A stretch of 64,000 nucleotides of DNA from contig CABVSR010000015.1 of the NCBI GenBank assembly GCA_902500995.1, forward strand, positions 1 to 64,000, read 5' to 3'. Below the pieces are notes generated by a model. That model made no database searches. It was given only the letters and a program-made list of their open reading frames with translations, and was not told the origin of the DNA. The first letter of the stretch is position 1; the number at the start of each line of letters is the position of its first letter. This DNA comes from an uncultured Nitrospira sp. (lineage in GTDB: Bacteria; Nitrospirota; Nitrospiria; Nitrospirales; Nitrospiraceae). The translations under genes were made by a program, and so were the position numbers. This document shows positions 27,748 to 36,458 of this stretch, piece by piece.

Positions 27748-29106
27748 CTAGAGCAACATATTGACCCGCCATCCGAAGACAAATGCTTCATCCGCGACTT
27801 TGCTTAAGCCCGGCTTAATGTACTGAAGGTCCGGAGTAATATTGAGCCAGGGCGTGACTTGAAAGTTGTAGAACAGCTCCACGCCGGTTCCGTTCCGAAT
27901 GGCAAATAACGCTTGCGGAACAGGGCCGAACTCCGTGCTGGCTCCGACGTAGTACCAACCCAGTCCCCATTTATCGCCTCGGTAGCCCTTGAACGGGCTG
28001 TCACCGGCAATGCCGCCGCTGACAAAAAATCTCACGGGAGTTGGATTGCCGTCGCTTAATGAGGCCCGTCCGAATACGCCCCATCCACGCTCCTCATCGC
28101 CCGCATACCGCACGAAGAATTGATCAAACCCATAAAACACCGTGTAGCCTTGGGAAACGGTCTGTGAAGCGGAGCCGCCGATGGCGGGATACTCCGGTGG
28201 AGGCGACAGGAGAAAATTGAGATTCCGCTGGTCGTACCGTTTCCAAACGCCTCCGATGTGTTGGTCACCCGGCAGACCGAAGAACTTGGTCTTGAGCGTC
28301 ACTTCGCCGCTCACAATGACGCCTTTGGCATACAAATTGTTCACCCCCAGCGTATCCGTGGTTCTGTCCTGAGGATCACGGGCGGAAACCGCGATCCGGC
28401 CCCACTCCTGCGGGCTGACGACTCCGGCGGCGAATGAACTGTATGGGAGAGCCGTTAAGAACGCCGGATTCGCCACGAGCGCCTGATTCATGAATTGCTG
28501 CGTGCCGTTGCCCCCGGCAAACCGATCCTGATCCATCTCGCCGACCACAACTTTCTTGCCCGCAAAGACAACCAGATTCTGAGAAAGCGGTTGCACCACA
28601 AAGAAGTTGGTGAGGTACGGGACCCCGGGATTGTTTGGCGACGGAGGTAGCGTAGCGCCAAACACGGCCGGCACACCCGCGCCGGTCGATAGCGAAACGT
28701 TTCCGTATTCGCCCCACCAATGCTCCGCAGTGACGATCAATTTGCCTTTCGGCAACCCGCCGAACTTTTCGAGATCGACGCCGAGATCGTATTGGCCGCG
28801 CCCCGTGTACGCGAACCGATTACCTTTGAGGAGAGGCGGGGGAACCGCGGCGCTGATACCACCCTGGAATCCAAAGCCGAACTGGGTCACGTTGCCGGCG
28901 AACGTCAGCCCGAGTTCCTGAAGCCGTGATCGATACCCACCCCAGTCGCCGGTGAGTGTCGGACGCGTCCACAAGTCGCAGAACAGGCATGCAACCGCAT
29001 CGGAGTTGCCAGGCGTGTGTTCTTGCGATGGCTGATCGAGGCGATCTTGGGCTGAAGCCGGCTGCGCAAGCGCTATCAGAGCGAACAACAGGAATGTCCA
29101 GAACAT
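27748..29106 (-). CDS. OprB-family carbohydrate-selective porin
   Basis: This 452-residue protein has a signal peptide (FLLFALIALAQPASA-Q). The mature N-terminus holds the OprB sequence RPTLTGDWGGYRSRLQELGL, and the barrel shows typical segments GRGQYDLGVDLEKFGGLPKG, DQDRFAGGN and PQALFAIRNGTGVELFYNFQ. OprB porins admit sugars and other small polar molecules across the outer membrane. It heads a long run of same-strand genes (FadL, FadL, transporter barrel, helical protein, FGE, alginate-export barrel), with a regulatory palindrome 35 bp upstream of its start. Confidence 0.87.
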   Translation of the reverse strand: MFWTFLLFALIALAQPASAQDRLDQPSQEHTPGNSDAVACLFCDLWTRPTLTGDWGGYRSRLQELGLTFAGNVTQFGFGFQGGISAAVPPPLLKGNRFAYTGRGQYDLGVDLEKFGGLPKGKLIVTAEHWWGEYGNVSLSTGAGVPAVFGATLPPSPNNPGVPYLTNFFVVQPLSQNLVVFAGKKVVVGEMDQDRFAGGNGTQQFMNQALVANPAFLTALPYSSFAAGVVSPQEWGRIAVSARDPQDRTTDTLGVNNLYAKGVIVSGEVTLKTKFFGLPGDQHIGGVWKRYDQRNLNFLLSPPPEYPAIGGSASQTVSQGYTVFYGFDQFFVRYAGDEERGWGVFGRASLSDGNPTPVRFFVSGGIAGDSPFKGYRGDKWGLGWYYVGASTEFGPVPQALFAIRNGTGVELFYNFQVTPWLNITPDLQYIKPGLSKVADEAFVFGWRVNMLL

Positions 29107-29111
29107 GCACC

Positions 29112-29156
29112 CTTATAGAGAAGAAACCCGCGGCCAGAAACTGTCAAGAATGACAG
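29112..29156 (-). promoter_or_regulatory. Palindrome site B with TATAAG element (OprB promoter)
   Basis: CTGTCA-AGAA-TGACAG (29141-29156). On the minus strand TATAAG begins 23 nt after the core. If this is the -10, the transcript starts at or next to the ATG of the OprB gene. The same bases also look like a Shine-Dalgarno (AAGGGTG), so the -10 call is less certain here than at sites A, C, E and I. Confidence 0.6.
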
Positions 29157-29432
29157 GTGCGAGGGAAGACGCTTAGATCGACGCTCATGTAGAAAGTTCG
29201 TCGAGGCGGTTCATGTGTCGAGCGTCCAGGCGAGTGAGATGATCACCAGTTGCTGGTCACGTGCAAACCCTGCTGTATCGGGGCCTGCCCGGTTTTGGAC
29301 ACCCCCCACGCCTGCAGCCCGAACTCGAGCCCCATCGGGAGTCGGAGGCGTCCTCGATCCCCACCCTTCCTGGTGAGTCAGGCAGCTGGTGAGACCAGGG
29401 AACCGCGGTCTTGTCTGTATCGGCCAACGCCT

Positions 29433-30152
29433 TTAGGCTTTGGGCTCAATACAATTCGTTCCACCGCGCCATTGACAGAGCCGGAACTGGAGCTTTTCCG
29501 CCCAGAACCGGTAGGCTTCCTCGATGTCATGCCATGAGCTAAACACGCCGCGAAGGCTCTTGGTTCCACCCCGCCGATCAACTGCGGCGAACAATATTCC
29601 ACCCGTTTGGGAATCGGTGATCTTCAACTCTCCACTGGCGCTGCCCGTAAATGCCGACACTCCGGTGACTCCGCTTTTCACCCCCGACAACAGACGCAGC
29701 TGCGGGACAATGCTGGAAATCGTGTCCAGCACCACCATGGATTTATCCGCCTCTGTCATAGCAGCTTGAACACGCATCACATCCGGCCCCGGCTGTGTCG
29801 TTAATTCATAATCCTGCTTCAGCGACTCGTGAATTCTTGCCCAGAGCGCATCTGCCAAGCGCTGTCGATCCTCTCCAGGCACCTTCGCCATTTGCGAGTC
29901 TTTCCCAATCCACACGGTTACGGGATCGAGAATGATCTTCTTGTATTTCGGCCAGTCGGCATCGGGATTCTTGAAAAGCAATAAGGCCTCATCCTCATGG
30001 CCTTCCATGACTAGGCTACGTTTCCCTTCCTTAAGCATGGAATAGTCCCCGAGGAACCCAGACTTTTCCACCGACTTCGCTTCTTGTGTGGAAGCGCAGC
30101 CGCTTGCACCGATCAACAATGCAATTCCAAGTACACCAATGATGGCACGCAT
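29433..30152 (-). CDS. DUF3313-family lipoprotein
   Basis: This 239-residue protein has a lipoprotein signal ending IGASGCAS. The mature part matches DUF3313: SGFLGDYSMLKEG, then WPKYKKIILDPVTVW, ALWARIHESLKQDYEL and a GASGELKITDSQTGGILFAAVDRRGG type strand pair near the C-terminus. DUF3313 proteins are envelope lipoproteins of unknown function. It carries its own palindrome promoter (site C). Gaps on both sides make it a single-gene unit. Confidence 0.85.
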   Translation of the reverse strand: MRAIIGVLGIALLIGASGCASTQEAKSVEKSGFLGDYSMLKEGKRSLVMEGHEDEALLLFKNPDADWPKYKKIILDPVTVWIGKDSQMAKVPGEDRQRLADALWARIHESLKQDYELTTQPGPDVMRVQAAMTEADKSMVVLDTISSIVPQLRLLSGVKSGVTGVSAFTGSASGELKITDSQTGGILFAAVDRRGGTKSLRGVFSSWHDIEEAYRFWAEKLQFRLCQWRGGTNCIEPKA

Positions 30153-30229
30153 AGTAGTCTCCTTCTCGTTTCACGCTTCTTGGGCCAGGTTGACTCCGGC
30201 GGAGGGCGGAGGGCGCCGCGTGAATCAGG

Positions 30230-30275
30230 ATAGTACGTGAGGCAGACCATATTGCCGACTGTCAGAATTGACAGT
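30230..30275 (-). promoter_or_regulatory. Palindrome site C with TACTAT -10 (DUF3313 promoter)
   Basis: ACTGTCA-GAAT-TGACAGT (30258-30275), perfect 7-bp arms. On the minus strand TACTAT (30230-30235) starts 23 nt after the core. Predicted transcript start is near 30,223, 71 nt before the DUF3313 start codon. This lies in a 371-bp gap otherwise without a gene. Confidence 0.8.
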
Positions 30276-30523
30276 AGACAAGGATTTTTGATCGAGGCCA
30301 GACTGGCAGTGAACTCGTCGCTGTTGCACGCGGTTCCGATGAGCGCCTGTCTTCAATGTTTCCAGGGCGCAGCATCACGAACGCATAAACGGAGATGCGG
30401 TCGCCGCGGATTCGGGACCTCACCACGACGGATTCCTCGGTAGCCATGAAATCTTTAGACATGCGGACGCCGTAGACAGGTTCTCCGCGATGCGGAGCGT
30501 TCACAAAAACCTCGGACCATGAC

Positions 30524-31063
30524 ATGATGCTGCATGTTCATCTGAAACTGTTGCTCTTGTTGCTTGTGTTGGGCTGTTCCGCCTGTGCGAAGCTCGACAT
30601 CACCACTGAACATGACGGCTCGACGGAGTTCTCGCAATACCGCTCGTTCGCATTTGGCGATCCGACCGAGATCGGTGATGAGCGAACACCTGACGAAGCC
30701 ATGCTACGGAGTTACCTTGAACCGGCCATTGCTCACGAACTGATACGAAAAGGACTACGACGGGTCGGCCAGAACCAAGGTGGCGATGTGGCCGTCTATT
30801 TCTGGGTCAACGTGGACTCCGCGACCCAGAGAACATGGCGGAGTGCGTATGGACCAAGCGGGGCTTATGGAAAGGCATTTGAGTCTCAGCTGGAGCGTAA
30901 CGGCACACTGGTTCTGGACTTTGTGGAACCAGTCCAGAAGCAACTGGTCTGGCGCGCCACGATTCAAGCGCCTTTGGAATCGACGAAAGAGCAAAATATT
31001 GACCTGGCAACCGAGGCGGTGGTGCGGGCTCTGGAACACTATCCCCCTACAAAGCGCAAGTAG
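30524..31063 (+). CDS. DUF4136-family lipoprotein
   Basis: This 179-residue protein has a lipoprotein signal LLLLLLVLGCSACAK (lipobox around the first or second Cys). The mature domain shows the DUF4136 pattern: an initial D-x-x-x-D/E start, FSQYRSFAFGDP, then AIAHELIRKGLRRV, DVAVYFWVNV and a C-terminal strand-helix. TLVLDFVEPVQKQLVWRATI is the usual "variant of GTL-x-l-D" strand. Function unknown; envelope located. No palindrome copy was seen directly upstream; site C, 250 bp away, faces the other way. Confidence 0.83.
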   Translation: MMLHVHLKLLLLLLVLGCSACAKLDITTEHDGSTEFSQYRSFAFGDPTEIGDERTPDEAMLRSYLEPAIAHELIRKGLRRVGQNQGGDVAVYFWVNVDSATQRTWRSAYGPSGAYGKAFESQLERNGTLVLDFVEPVQKQLVWRATIQAPLESTKEQNIDLATEAVVRALEHYPPTKRK

Positions 31064-31210
31064 CACGTTGAGGTCCTGCCATCTCGGGCCGGTCCGTTCG
31101 GCCACGGGTACGGCATGAAGCCCCAGCCTTCTTTCTAGAGCCTATACATTGTCGGGACAGGCGCGACCTCATACAACGAGAGGTCTTGGCGGGTAAGAGC
31201 TGAGCTTCTC

Positions 31211-31256
31211 CTGTCAAAAGTGACAGTACTCTTCGCCACCTCGGCCCACCTAAGAT
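31211..31256 (+). promoter_or_regulatory. Palindrome site D with TAAGAT -10 (DUF4403 promoter)
   Basis: CTGTCA-AAAG-TGACAG (31211-31226) followed on the plus strand by TAAGAT at 31251-31256, 24 nt after the core. Predicted start is near 31,263, giving a 144-nt leader to the DUF4403 gene. Confidence 0.7.
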
Positions 31257-31406
31257 AGCGGCGGCACTCGCTCGAGGAACCACTCATACTTCACAATCGG
31301 GAGATGGCTGATGCGATGTGGGCGTCTGTCGCAGCCGGCTTTTCAGAATCGGCAGTATTCGCCGAAGCATGGGTTTCTTATCACCCCGCGGAGCAAAGGA
31401 ATCCGG

Positions 31407-32846
31407 ATGGTTCGATCGAATCTTAGAAGCGGCGTCATGTCGGCCCTTGCTCCCTGGGCGTTGCTCGTTCTCGCCTCATGGACGATCGGTTGTGGCGGCT
31501 CTCAGATCGCAATTCCAAGGCCGACCGACGCGCTCGCGCCCCCACCTGCTTCGCCACCCGTAGCACCGTCGACGGTGAATCTGGCGGTCACCATTCCCCT
31601 CGTCGAACTGGCTGCGGCCGCTGATGAGGCGATGCCAATGTCCACCGGACAAGAACATGCCTGGCAAACAGGCGCGCATTCGTCGGATCAAGAGGCGCTT
31701 CAGTATCAGTATTGGGTCATTCGCGGACCGCTGAACCTCAGGGTCGCTCGTGATCAATTGCTTGGCGAGTTCACCGAGATGCAGTACCGACTCGCGCTCA
31801 AGACGACGTCACCGGGAGGCATGGTCCTGGAGGGGCGGTGTGGATATGGGGAGGATCCTCCCAAACATATGAAGCTGGTCACGCGCACCCGTTTCAGTTG
31901 GACGGAGCAATGGACGCTTCGAACAGACACGGCCTTCGATCCGCCCGAGTTCCGCGATTCCTGCCGACTGGCAGGGATGAACGCCGACGTCACGCCGATC
32001 GTGCGAGCGATCGTCGAAGCCCGGCTGCCTGCGTTAGCCGTCGCAATCGATGCCAAGGCGAAAGAGCGTAGCGAAACCAAACAGCGCGCGCAGAAAATTT
32101 GGAACTGGCTGCAGCAGCCCTTCGACCTGGGTCGGGACCGGTGGCTGATGTTGAACCCACAGCATGCACAGGCGAGCCCCATCGTCTCCAAGGGACCGGA
32201 CATCCGCACATCGGTCGATCTGGTTCTCAAGCCGCAGGTTCATGTGGGGGCAAAACCTTCTGCGGAGCACCGTCCCCTCGAGCCCCTCCGAATTGCCCCC
32301 GGCTCCTCGGACGGATTCCATTTAGTTATTCCGGTCGTCGCGGACTATGAGGTCATCAATCGTCGGCTGCAGGAGCGTGTGGTGGGACAAGTGTTCGACA
32401 GTCCCATCGGCGAGCCGCTCAAGATCTCGTCCGCCCGTCTCTATGGCAGCGGTGCCCAACTCATCATCGAACTCGGCGTGACAGGGGCCATGAACGGAGT
32501 ATTGTACGCTACCGGTCAACCCGTCTACGACGAGGAGATGCGACTCTTACGGTTCGAGCAGTTTGATTATACGGCAGACACGAGGAATGTCTTGGTGCGA
32601 TCGGCAGACGCGCTTTTTCACAGAAAGATTCTCGCCAGGATCGAACCGGAAACCCGCATTGACTTGTCCGACCGAATCGATGAATTGCGACATCGACTGG
32701 CATCCCTCTTGACGCGAGAGATAGAGCCGGGATGGTGGCTCGAAGCCACGGTGAGCCGATTGAACGCCCTGGGGATTTATCCGGTGGCCGGGGGAGTGGA
32801 AGTGCAGATCGTCGCAGACGGCGCAATTGAAATTAGCCCTCGGTGA
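31407..32846 (+). CDS. DUF4403-family envelope protein
   Basis: About 479 residues from the ATG at 31407, which has AAAGGA 7 nt upstream (the frame is open from 31311). The signal ends in a lipobox-like ASWTIGCGGS, so it is a predicted lipoprotein. A short Pro-rich linker leads to the DUF4403 domain, with strands VNLAVTIPLVELAAAADEAMP, NLRVARDQLLGEFTEMQYRLALK, and later VDLVLKPQVHVG and HLVIPVVADYEVINRRLQERVVG. The TULIP-like strand-helix layout suggests lipid binding, which would fit the neighbouring Pqi system, but this is inferred. Confidence 0.82.
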   Translation: MVRSNLRSGVMSALAPWALLVLASWTIGCGGSQIAIPRPTDALAPPPASPPVAPSTVNLAVTIPLVELAAAADEAMPMSTGQEHAWQTGAHSSDQEALQYQYWVIRGPLNLRVARDQLLGEFTEMQYRLALKTTSPGGMVLEGRCGYGEDPPKHMKLVTRTRFSWTEQWTLRTDTAFDPPEFRDSCRLAGMNADVTPIVRAIVEARLPALAVAIDAKAKERSETKQRAQKIWNWLQQPFDLGRDRWLMLNPQHAQASPIVSKGPDIRTSVDLVLKPQVHVGAKPSAEHRPLEPLRIAPGSSDGFHLVIPVVADYEVINRRLQERVVGQVFDSPIGEPLKISSARLYGSGAQLIIELGVTGAMNGVLYATGQPVYDEEMRLLRFEQFDYTADTRNVLVRSADALFHRKILARIEPETRIDLSDRIDELRHRLASLLTREIEPGWWLEATVSRLNALGIYPVAGGVEVQIVADGAIEISPR

Positions 32847-33090
32847 CGCGAGAAGGCTTTGCCTCAGGGCTTCGGGCCTTCATCGTCGCGTAGGGTCAGT
32901 GTATCTCACCAGGGTTGGCAACCACGGGTTTTGCGGACAGTCCCGACGGGAGGAAGGGGTTCCGTTTCAGGCACACACACCGTCGCCGACCAAGTCAGAC
33001 GGCGCATGCCTTCCCATTCGCTATCCCGACTCTGGTTCTAAAAAAGAAACTTTCGGCCAGGCGAGAGATCCCTCGCGAAGGGATGTCTCC

Positions 33091-33528
33091 TTATGATGAT
33101 TTGTTGCTGTCCGTGATGGCGATGCGAGGTGACACATACGTCCGACCGGCGAGAGCTTCATGAATCGCGTGCCCGAGCTCGACCGCCATGCTTGATTTAA
33201 GAATATACGCCGCCGCACCAGCCGCCAAAGCTTCGTGCACGAAGTCTTCATCACCATGCACGGTCAGAAACACCACTTTTGCCCGCGAGTGCTCCGCCCT
33301 TAGGCGTCTCGCCACCTCCAGTCCGTTGCAGACAGGCATCGAGAGATCGAGCACGACGATGTCCGGGTTCAGCCGAGCCACCGCGTCTAAGAGTTCTCCG
33401 CCGTCGCGGGCTGTGCCGACGATATCGAAGTCGGATGCCAACATGGCCGCGACTGCGTCCAAAACAGCCCGACAATCATCGGCAATGATGATCCGCGAGC
33501 GTCTTGTTTTGGTCGGGATTTTGGTCAT
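33091..33528 (-). CDS. Receiver-only response regulator (NarL-type, no HTH)
   Basis: A 145-residue cytoplasmic phosphoacceptor domain. The acidic pair is in IIIADDCRAV, the phosphorylated Asp in IVVLDLSMPVCNGLEV (about residue 58), and the Thr/Lys pair is in VVFLTVHGDE and AYILKSS. The protein ends soon after the receiver (SPRIAITDSNKSS), where NarL relatives would continue into a linker and LuxR-type HTH. So it is either a stand-alone regulator or a truncated one. It lies 164 bp downstream of the histidine kinase, same strand, behind its own palindrome (site E). Confidence 0.85.
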   Translation of the reverse strand: MTKIPTKTRRSRIIIADDCRAVLDAVAAMLASDFDIVGTARDGGELLDAVARLNPDIVVLDLSMPVCNGLEVARRLRAEHSRAKVVFLTVHGDEDFVHEALAAGAAAYILKSSMAVELGHAIHEALAGRTYVSPRIAITDSNKSS

Positions 33529-33589
33529 CAGACGAAACAGCAGCTATCTGTCGCGCACATGGCGCCACGATCAACCGAATAGCGGATGA

Positions 33590-33634
33590 AGTGTAATGAC
33601 GTCTGAGACAGGCGGATACTGGCAAAAGTGACAG
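33590..33634 (-). promoter_or_regulatory. Palindrome site E with TACACT -10 (receiver gene promoter)
   Basis: CTGGCA-AAAG-TGACAG (33619-33634), one arm base off consensus. On the minus strand TACACT (33590-33595) begins 23 nt after the core. Predicted start near 33,583, 55 nt before the receiver gene. Confidence 0.72.
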
Positions 33635-33692
33635 GCTTCGGGAGATCGTCATCCGCAGCAGAACACGGGGGGCAATCATCGGCAGGTTTTCT

Positions 33693-35387
33693 TCAGCTAT
33701 TCTGTCTCCTTGAGGTTCTTTTCTTCACCGGAGTGTCAGCAAGCAATGGAACAACCGCGCGCACCTTCGTCCCGGCCGACGACGATTCGATGCTGAACTC
33801 ACCCCTGACGAGGCGGAGGCGTTCCCGCATGCTGATCAAGCCAAGAGAGTCTTTAACCGTGATGGCATTAGGATCAAAGCCTTTCCCATCATCGTCGATG
33901 ATCAATTCAATGCCCTCCGGTTTTCCCATCAACTTCACATACGCCTCCGAGGCACCGCTATGCTTGAGCACATTGTGAAGCGCCTCCTGGGCCACCCGAT
34001 ACAGGGACAGCGCAACATCGGCATGACGGGGGAACGCAGAGCCGCTCTCGATAAAATGCACCTGGAATTGTTTCCGTCGAGATAGATCACGGCACAGCGC
34101 CCGGAGCGCCGCGCTGAGGCCGAGATATTCGAGCTTTGCCGAATGGAGGCTCGTGGATAATTCATGCACGTTGACGCCGAGTTCATTGATCTGCTTGATC
34201 GCCTGTTGGGCCAGTCCCAACTGCGTGGGAGCGCCCACGCCGATTTCCGAGCACAACTGCTCGAGTTCAGTGGCCACCAATGCCAGTCCCTGGTCGATGT
34301 CGTCATGCAAGTCCCGGGCGATGCGACGCCGTTCCTCTTCCTGGGCGGAAATCAGCCGACCGCTCAGCTCACGCAATCGTTCCTCTCCAAGCCTGCTTGC
34401 GGTGGTGTCCATCATGAATCCACTCAGGATGGTTGGCTCGCCGACCGATTGGCTGACGGTGACTAAATCGTGCAGCCATTTCACGCCCCCGTGGACATCC
34501 ATCATCCGATAGTCCAATTCGTACCAATCATCTTGCTTCGACAAGTCGCGACGTTTTTTCAAGACGGAGGCCCGGTCTTCGGAGTGCAGGTGCTCTTCCA
34601 GGAAATGCGGCTCGAACCATTGTTCCATCGGATAACCGAGGAGACTGATGGCCTGAGGGCCGACGTACGTGAATCGTCCCGTTTCGAGGTCGAATTCCCA
34701 CGGGACCAAGATGGTGTTCTGCAGAAACACTTGGCGCCGCTTCTCTGCGTCCCGAGCCGCTTCTTCCCTCCTCTGCCTGGCCATTGAATTGGCAAAGACT
34801 TCTCCTATCAACCGCAACCGGCGAATGTCTTGGGTAGACCACATTCGTTCGCGATTGAAGCAACCGATCGCGATCGTGAAAATGGTGGAGTTGTGCAAAA
34901 AGAGCGGAACCGTCAAATTGGCGCTGAAGCCGCTGCGTCGTGCATATTCGCGCTCCTCCCTGGCTTCGCAGGGGAGGTCTTCCAGTCTTGAGAGGCGGAC
35001 GACTTCCCCCCGTCGTAGCGTCTGGACATACCATGCAAATTGCCGAAGCAGGCTATTGGGTGGAAATGAAGGCTTGCCTGGCACCGCATAACACTGAAGG
35101 AATCGGGAAGAATTCGCGTCGTGGGCTATTTCTCCGAATGTTGAGCGGTCTACCCCGAACCATTCGACCACCTGTTTCAAGCCGTTCTTCAACGCGTCCT
35201 GCACCCCGTCAGCCGCCTGGCCCGCGAGGCCAGTCGAGAGGGTTGCCAGGAATTTCTCGAAGGAAGGTCGGTTGCGAACCACGCGCGAACGTGCGTCGTC
35301 GCCTCGGCGTCTCAAGACTGGTTGAACAGCCTTGCTCGCGATGGATCCAGTTCGCTTGGCTTTGCTTCGAGATTTCACCTTGGGCAT
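33693..35387 (-). CDS. Soluble sensor histidine kinase (GAF-PAS-HisKA_3)
   Basis: This 564-residue kinase has no membrane segment or signal peptide. After a basic N-terminus (about 1-45) comes a GAF-like domain (about 55-215, FGVDRSTFGEIAHD to FNRERMWSTQDIRRLRLIGEV) and a PAS/PAC domain (about 225-340, YVGPQAISLLGYPMEQWF, then WLHDLVTVSQ). The HisKA_3 dimerisation helix has the phospho-His in RIARDLHDDIDQGLALV, and the HATPase_c domain has N-box EALHNVLKHSG and G1 DDDGKGFDP. This is the NarX/DegS class that pairs with NarL-type regulators. The likely partners are the receiver gene beside it and the NarL-type regulator at 40,429. Confidence 0.9.
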   Translation of the reverse strand: MPKVKSRSKAKRTGSIASKAVQPVLRRRGDDARSRVVRNRPSFEKFLATLSTGLAGQAADGVQDALKNGLKQVVEWFGVDRSTFGEIAHDANSSRFLQCYAVPGKPSFPPNSLLRQFAWYVQTLRRGEVVRLSRLEDLPCEAREEREYARRSGFSANLTVPLFLHNSTIFTIAIGCFNRERMWSTQDIRRLRLIGEVFANSMARQRREEAARDAEKRRQVFLQNTILVPWEFDLETGRFTYVGPQAISLLGYPMEQWFEPHFLEEHLHSEDRASVLKKRRDLSKQDDWYELDYRMMDVHGGVKWLHDLVTVSQSVGEPTILSGFMMDTTASRLGEERLRELSGRLISAQEEERRRIARDLHDDIDQGLALVATELEQLCSEIGVGAPTQLGLAQQAIKQINELGVNVHELSTSLHSAKLEYLGLSAALRALCRDLSRRKQFQVHFIESGSAFPRHADVALSLYRVAQEALHNVLKHSGASEAYVKLMGKPEGIELIIDDDGKGFDPNAITVKDSLGLISMRERLRLVRGEFSIESSSAGTKVRAVVPLLADTPVKKRTSRRQNS

Positions 35388-35389
35388 GG

Positions 35390-35602
35390 TCAGCCTTTCC
35401 TATTCATAGAACGTACTGGACAGGCATTCTTATCGCCGACCCATATCTCAGTCTGGAGGATTTGTCCCACGAGCGCGGCAGTCGCCATTCGTGGAACATG
35501 GGACAGTTTGCGGAACGCTGTGACAGTCAGTTCAAGACCGACCGGGATCATGATGAGAAACGCGACGATCGGGACGGCAATATCGAGGACGGCTTTCATC
35601 AA
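35390..35602 (-). pseudogene. Truncated bile-acid:sodium-symporter-like fragment
   Basis: A 70-residue frame starting with AVLDIAVPIVAFLIMIPVGL, then ELTVTAFRKLSHVPRMATAALVGQ. This matches the first two membrane helices of BASS-family symporters (VGLELTxxdFRxLxxxPxxxxxGLxxQ). It then runs into an unrelated tail and stops 3 bp before the histidine kinase start. The rest of the transporter (about 220 residues) is missing. It sits between promoter site F and the kinase, so it may now serve only as a leader. Confidence 0.6.
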
Positions 35603-35689
35603 CCACCACCCAAAACAATCGTGGACGTTGAGGGACCGTGAGCTTACTCAGGAACCCTAGGAATTACAACATAAGGGTCTTGCTATCGC

Positions 35690-35763
35690 GATTTACCCGC
35701 AGATGGGTAAGCGGCAGACTGTCATTTTTGACAGTAGTGATACACCGCCGATTCTGGTATGTG
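35690..35763. promoter_or_regulatory. Palindrome site F, divergent promoter region
   Basis: ACTGTCA-TTTT-TGACAGT (35718-35735), perfect arms. In both directions a TAnnnn hexamer begins 23 nt from the core: TATGTG (35758-35763, plus) toward pqiA and TAAATC (35690-35695, minus) toward the symporter fragment and histidine kinase. Dual control of divergent units is plausible. Confidence 0.65.
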
Positions 35764-35846
35764 AAAATTTTTATCAATGGAAGAAAAAGAATTTGGAGGG
35801 TGCAACTCGGTTTCCGAGATCGTCGGAAGCAGATAGTTGATCACCT

Positions 35847-36458
35847 ATGGGCCTCTCGACACTTATCGCCTGCCACGAATGCGATCTTTTGCAACGCCGA
35901 GTGCCGTTGGCCAATGCCGGCGTCGCCCGATGCCGGCGTTGCGACGCCGTCCTCTACCGTGGAAGTTCTTCGGAGGACTCGGATCGAGCCCTTGCGTATA
36001 CGCTCGGCGGGTTGATTCTGTTCCTGATTGCCAATGCCTATCCTATCGTCGCACTGGAACTCCAAGCCAATCGTCAGGCAGCGAGCCTATATGATACCGT
36101 TCATGCCCTCTGGGTCGACGGGAGAGAAGACGTCTCGCTTCTCGTGGCGTTCACGACGTTAGTGACGCCCGCGCTCGAAATCTCCCTGCTTCTCTATCTC
36201 TTGATCCCGCTCCGGTTCGGCCGAACACCGTCGGAGACAGTGGCGGTACTGCGCTTTCTGCAGAGGGTCAAACCCTGGAGCATGATGGAAGTCTTTCTGC
36301 TCGGCATTCTGGTATCGCTCGTAAAGCTCGAGCACTTGGCCCATGTCGAGCCAGGAATCGCTCTCTGGGCATTCGGGGCGTTGATTCCTGTCTTGATTGC
36401 TGCAGCCGGAGCGTTCAATCCGGATGATATATGGGCGAAAATCGATCACGTGGCATGA
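35847..36458 (+). CDS. pqiA: PqiA-like membrane protein, first copy
   Basis: This 203-residue inner-membrane protein opens with a rubredoxin-like zinc knuckle, CHECDLLQRR and CRRCDAVL (CxxC...CxxC). Four hydrophobic helices follow (LGGLILFLIANAYPIVALEL, VAFTTLVTPALEISLLLYLLIPL, MEVFLLGILVSLVKL and ALWAFGALIPVLIAAAGAF). The NAYPIV and ANLLPI signatures are typical of PqiA. PqiA with the MCE protein PqiB and lipoprotein PqiC forms an inter-membrane lipid-transport or envelope-stress system. The stop overlaps the next start in ATGA. Confidence 0.9.
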   Translation: MGLSTLIACHECDLLQRRVPLANAGVARCRRCDAVLYRGSSSEDSDRALAYTLGGLILFLIANAYPIVALELQANRQAASLYDTVHALWVDGREDVSLLVAFTTLVTPALEISLLLYLLIPLRFGRTPSETVAVLRFLQRVKPWSMMEVFLLGILVSLVKLEHLAHVEPGIALWAFGALIPVLIAAAGAFNPDDIWAKIDHVA

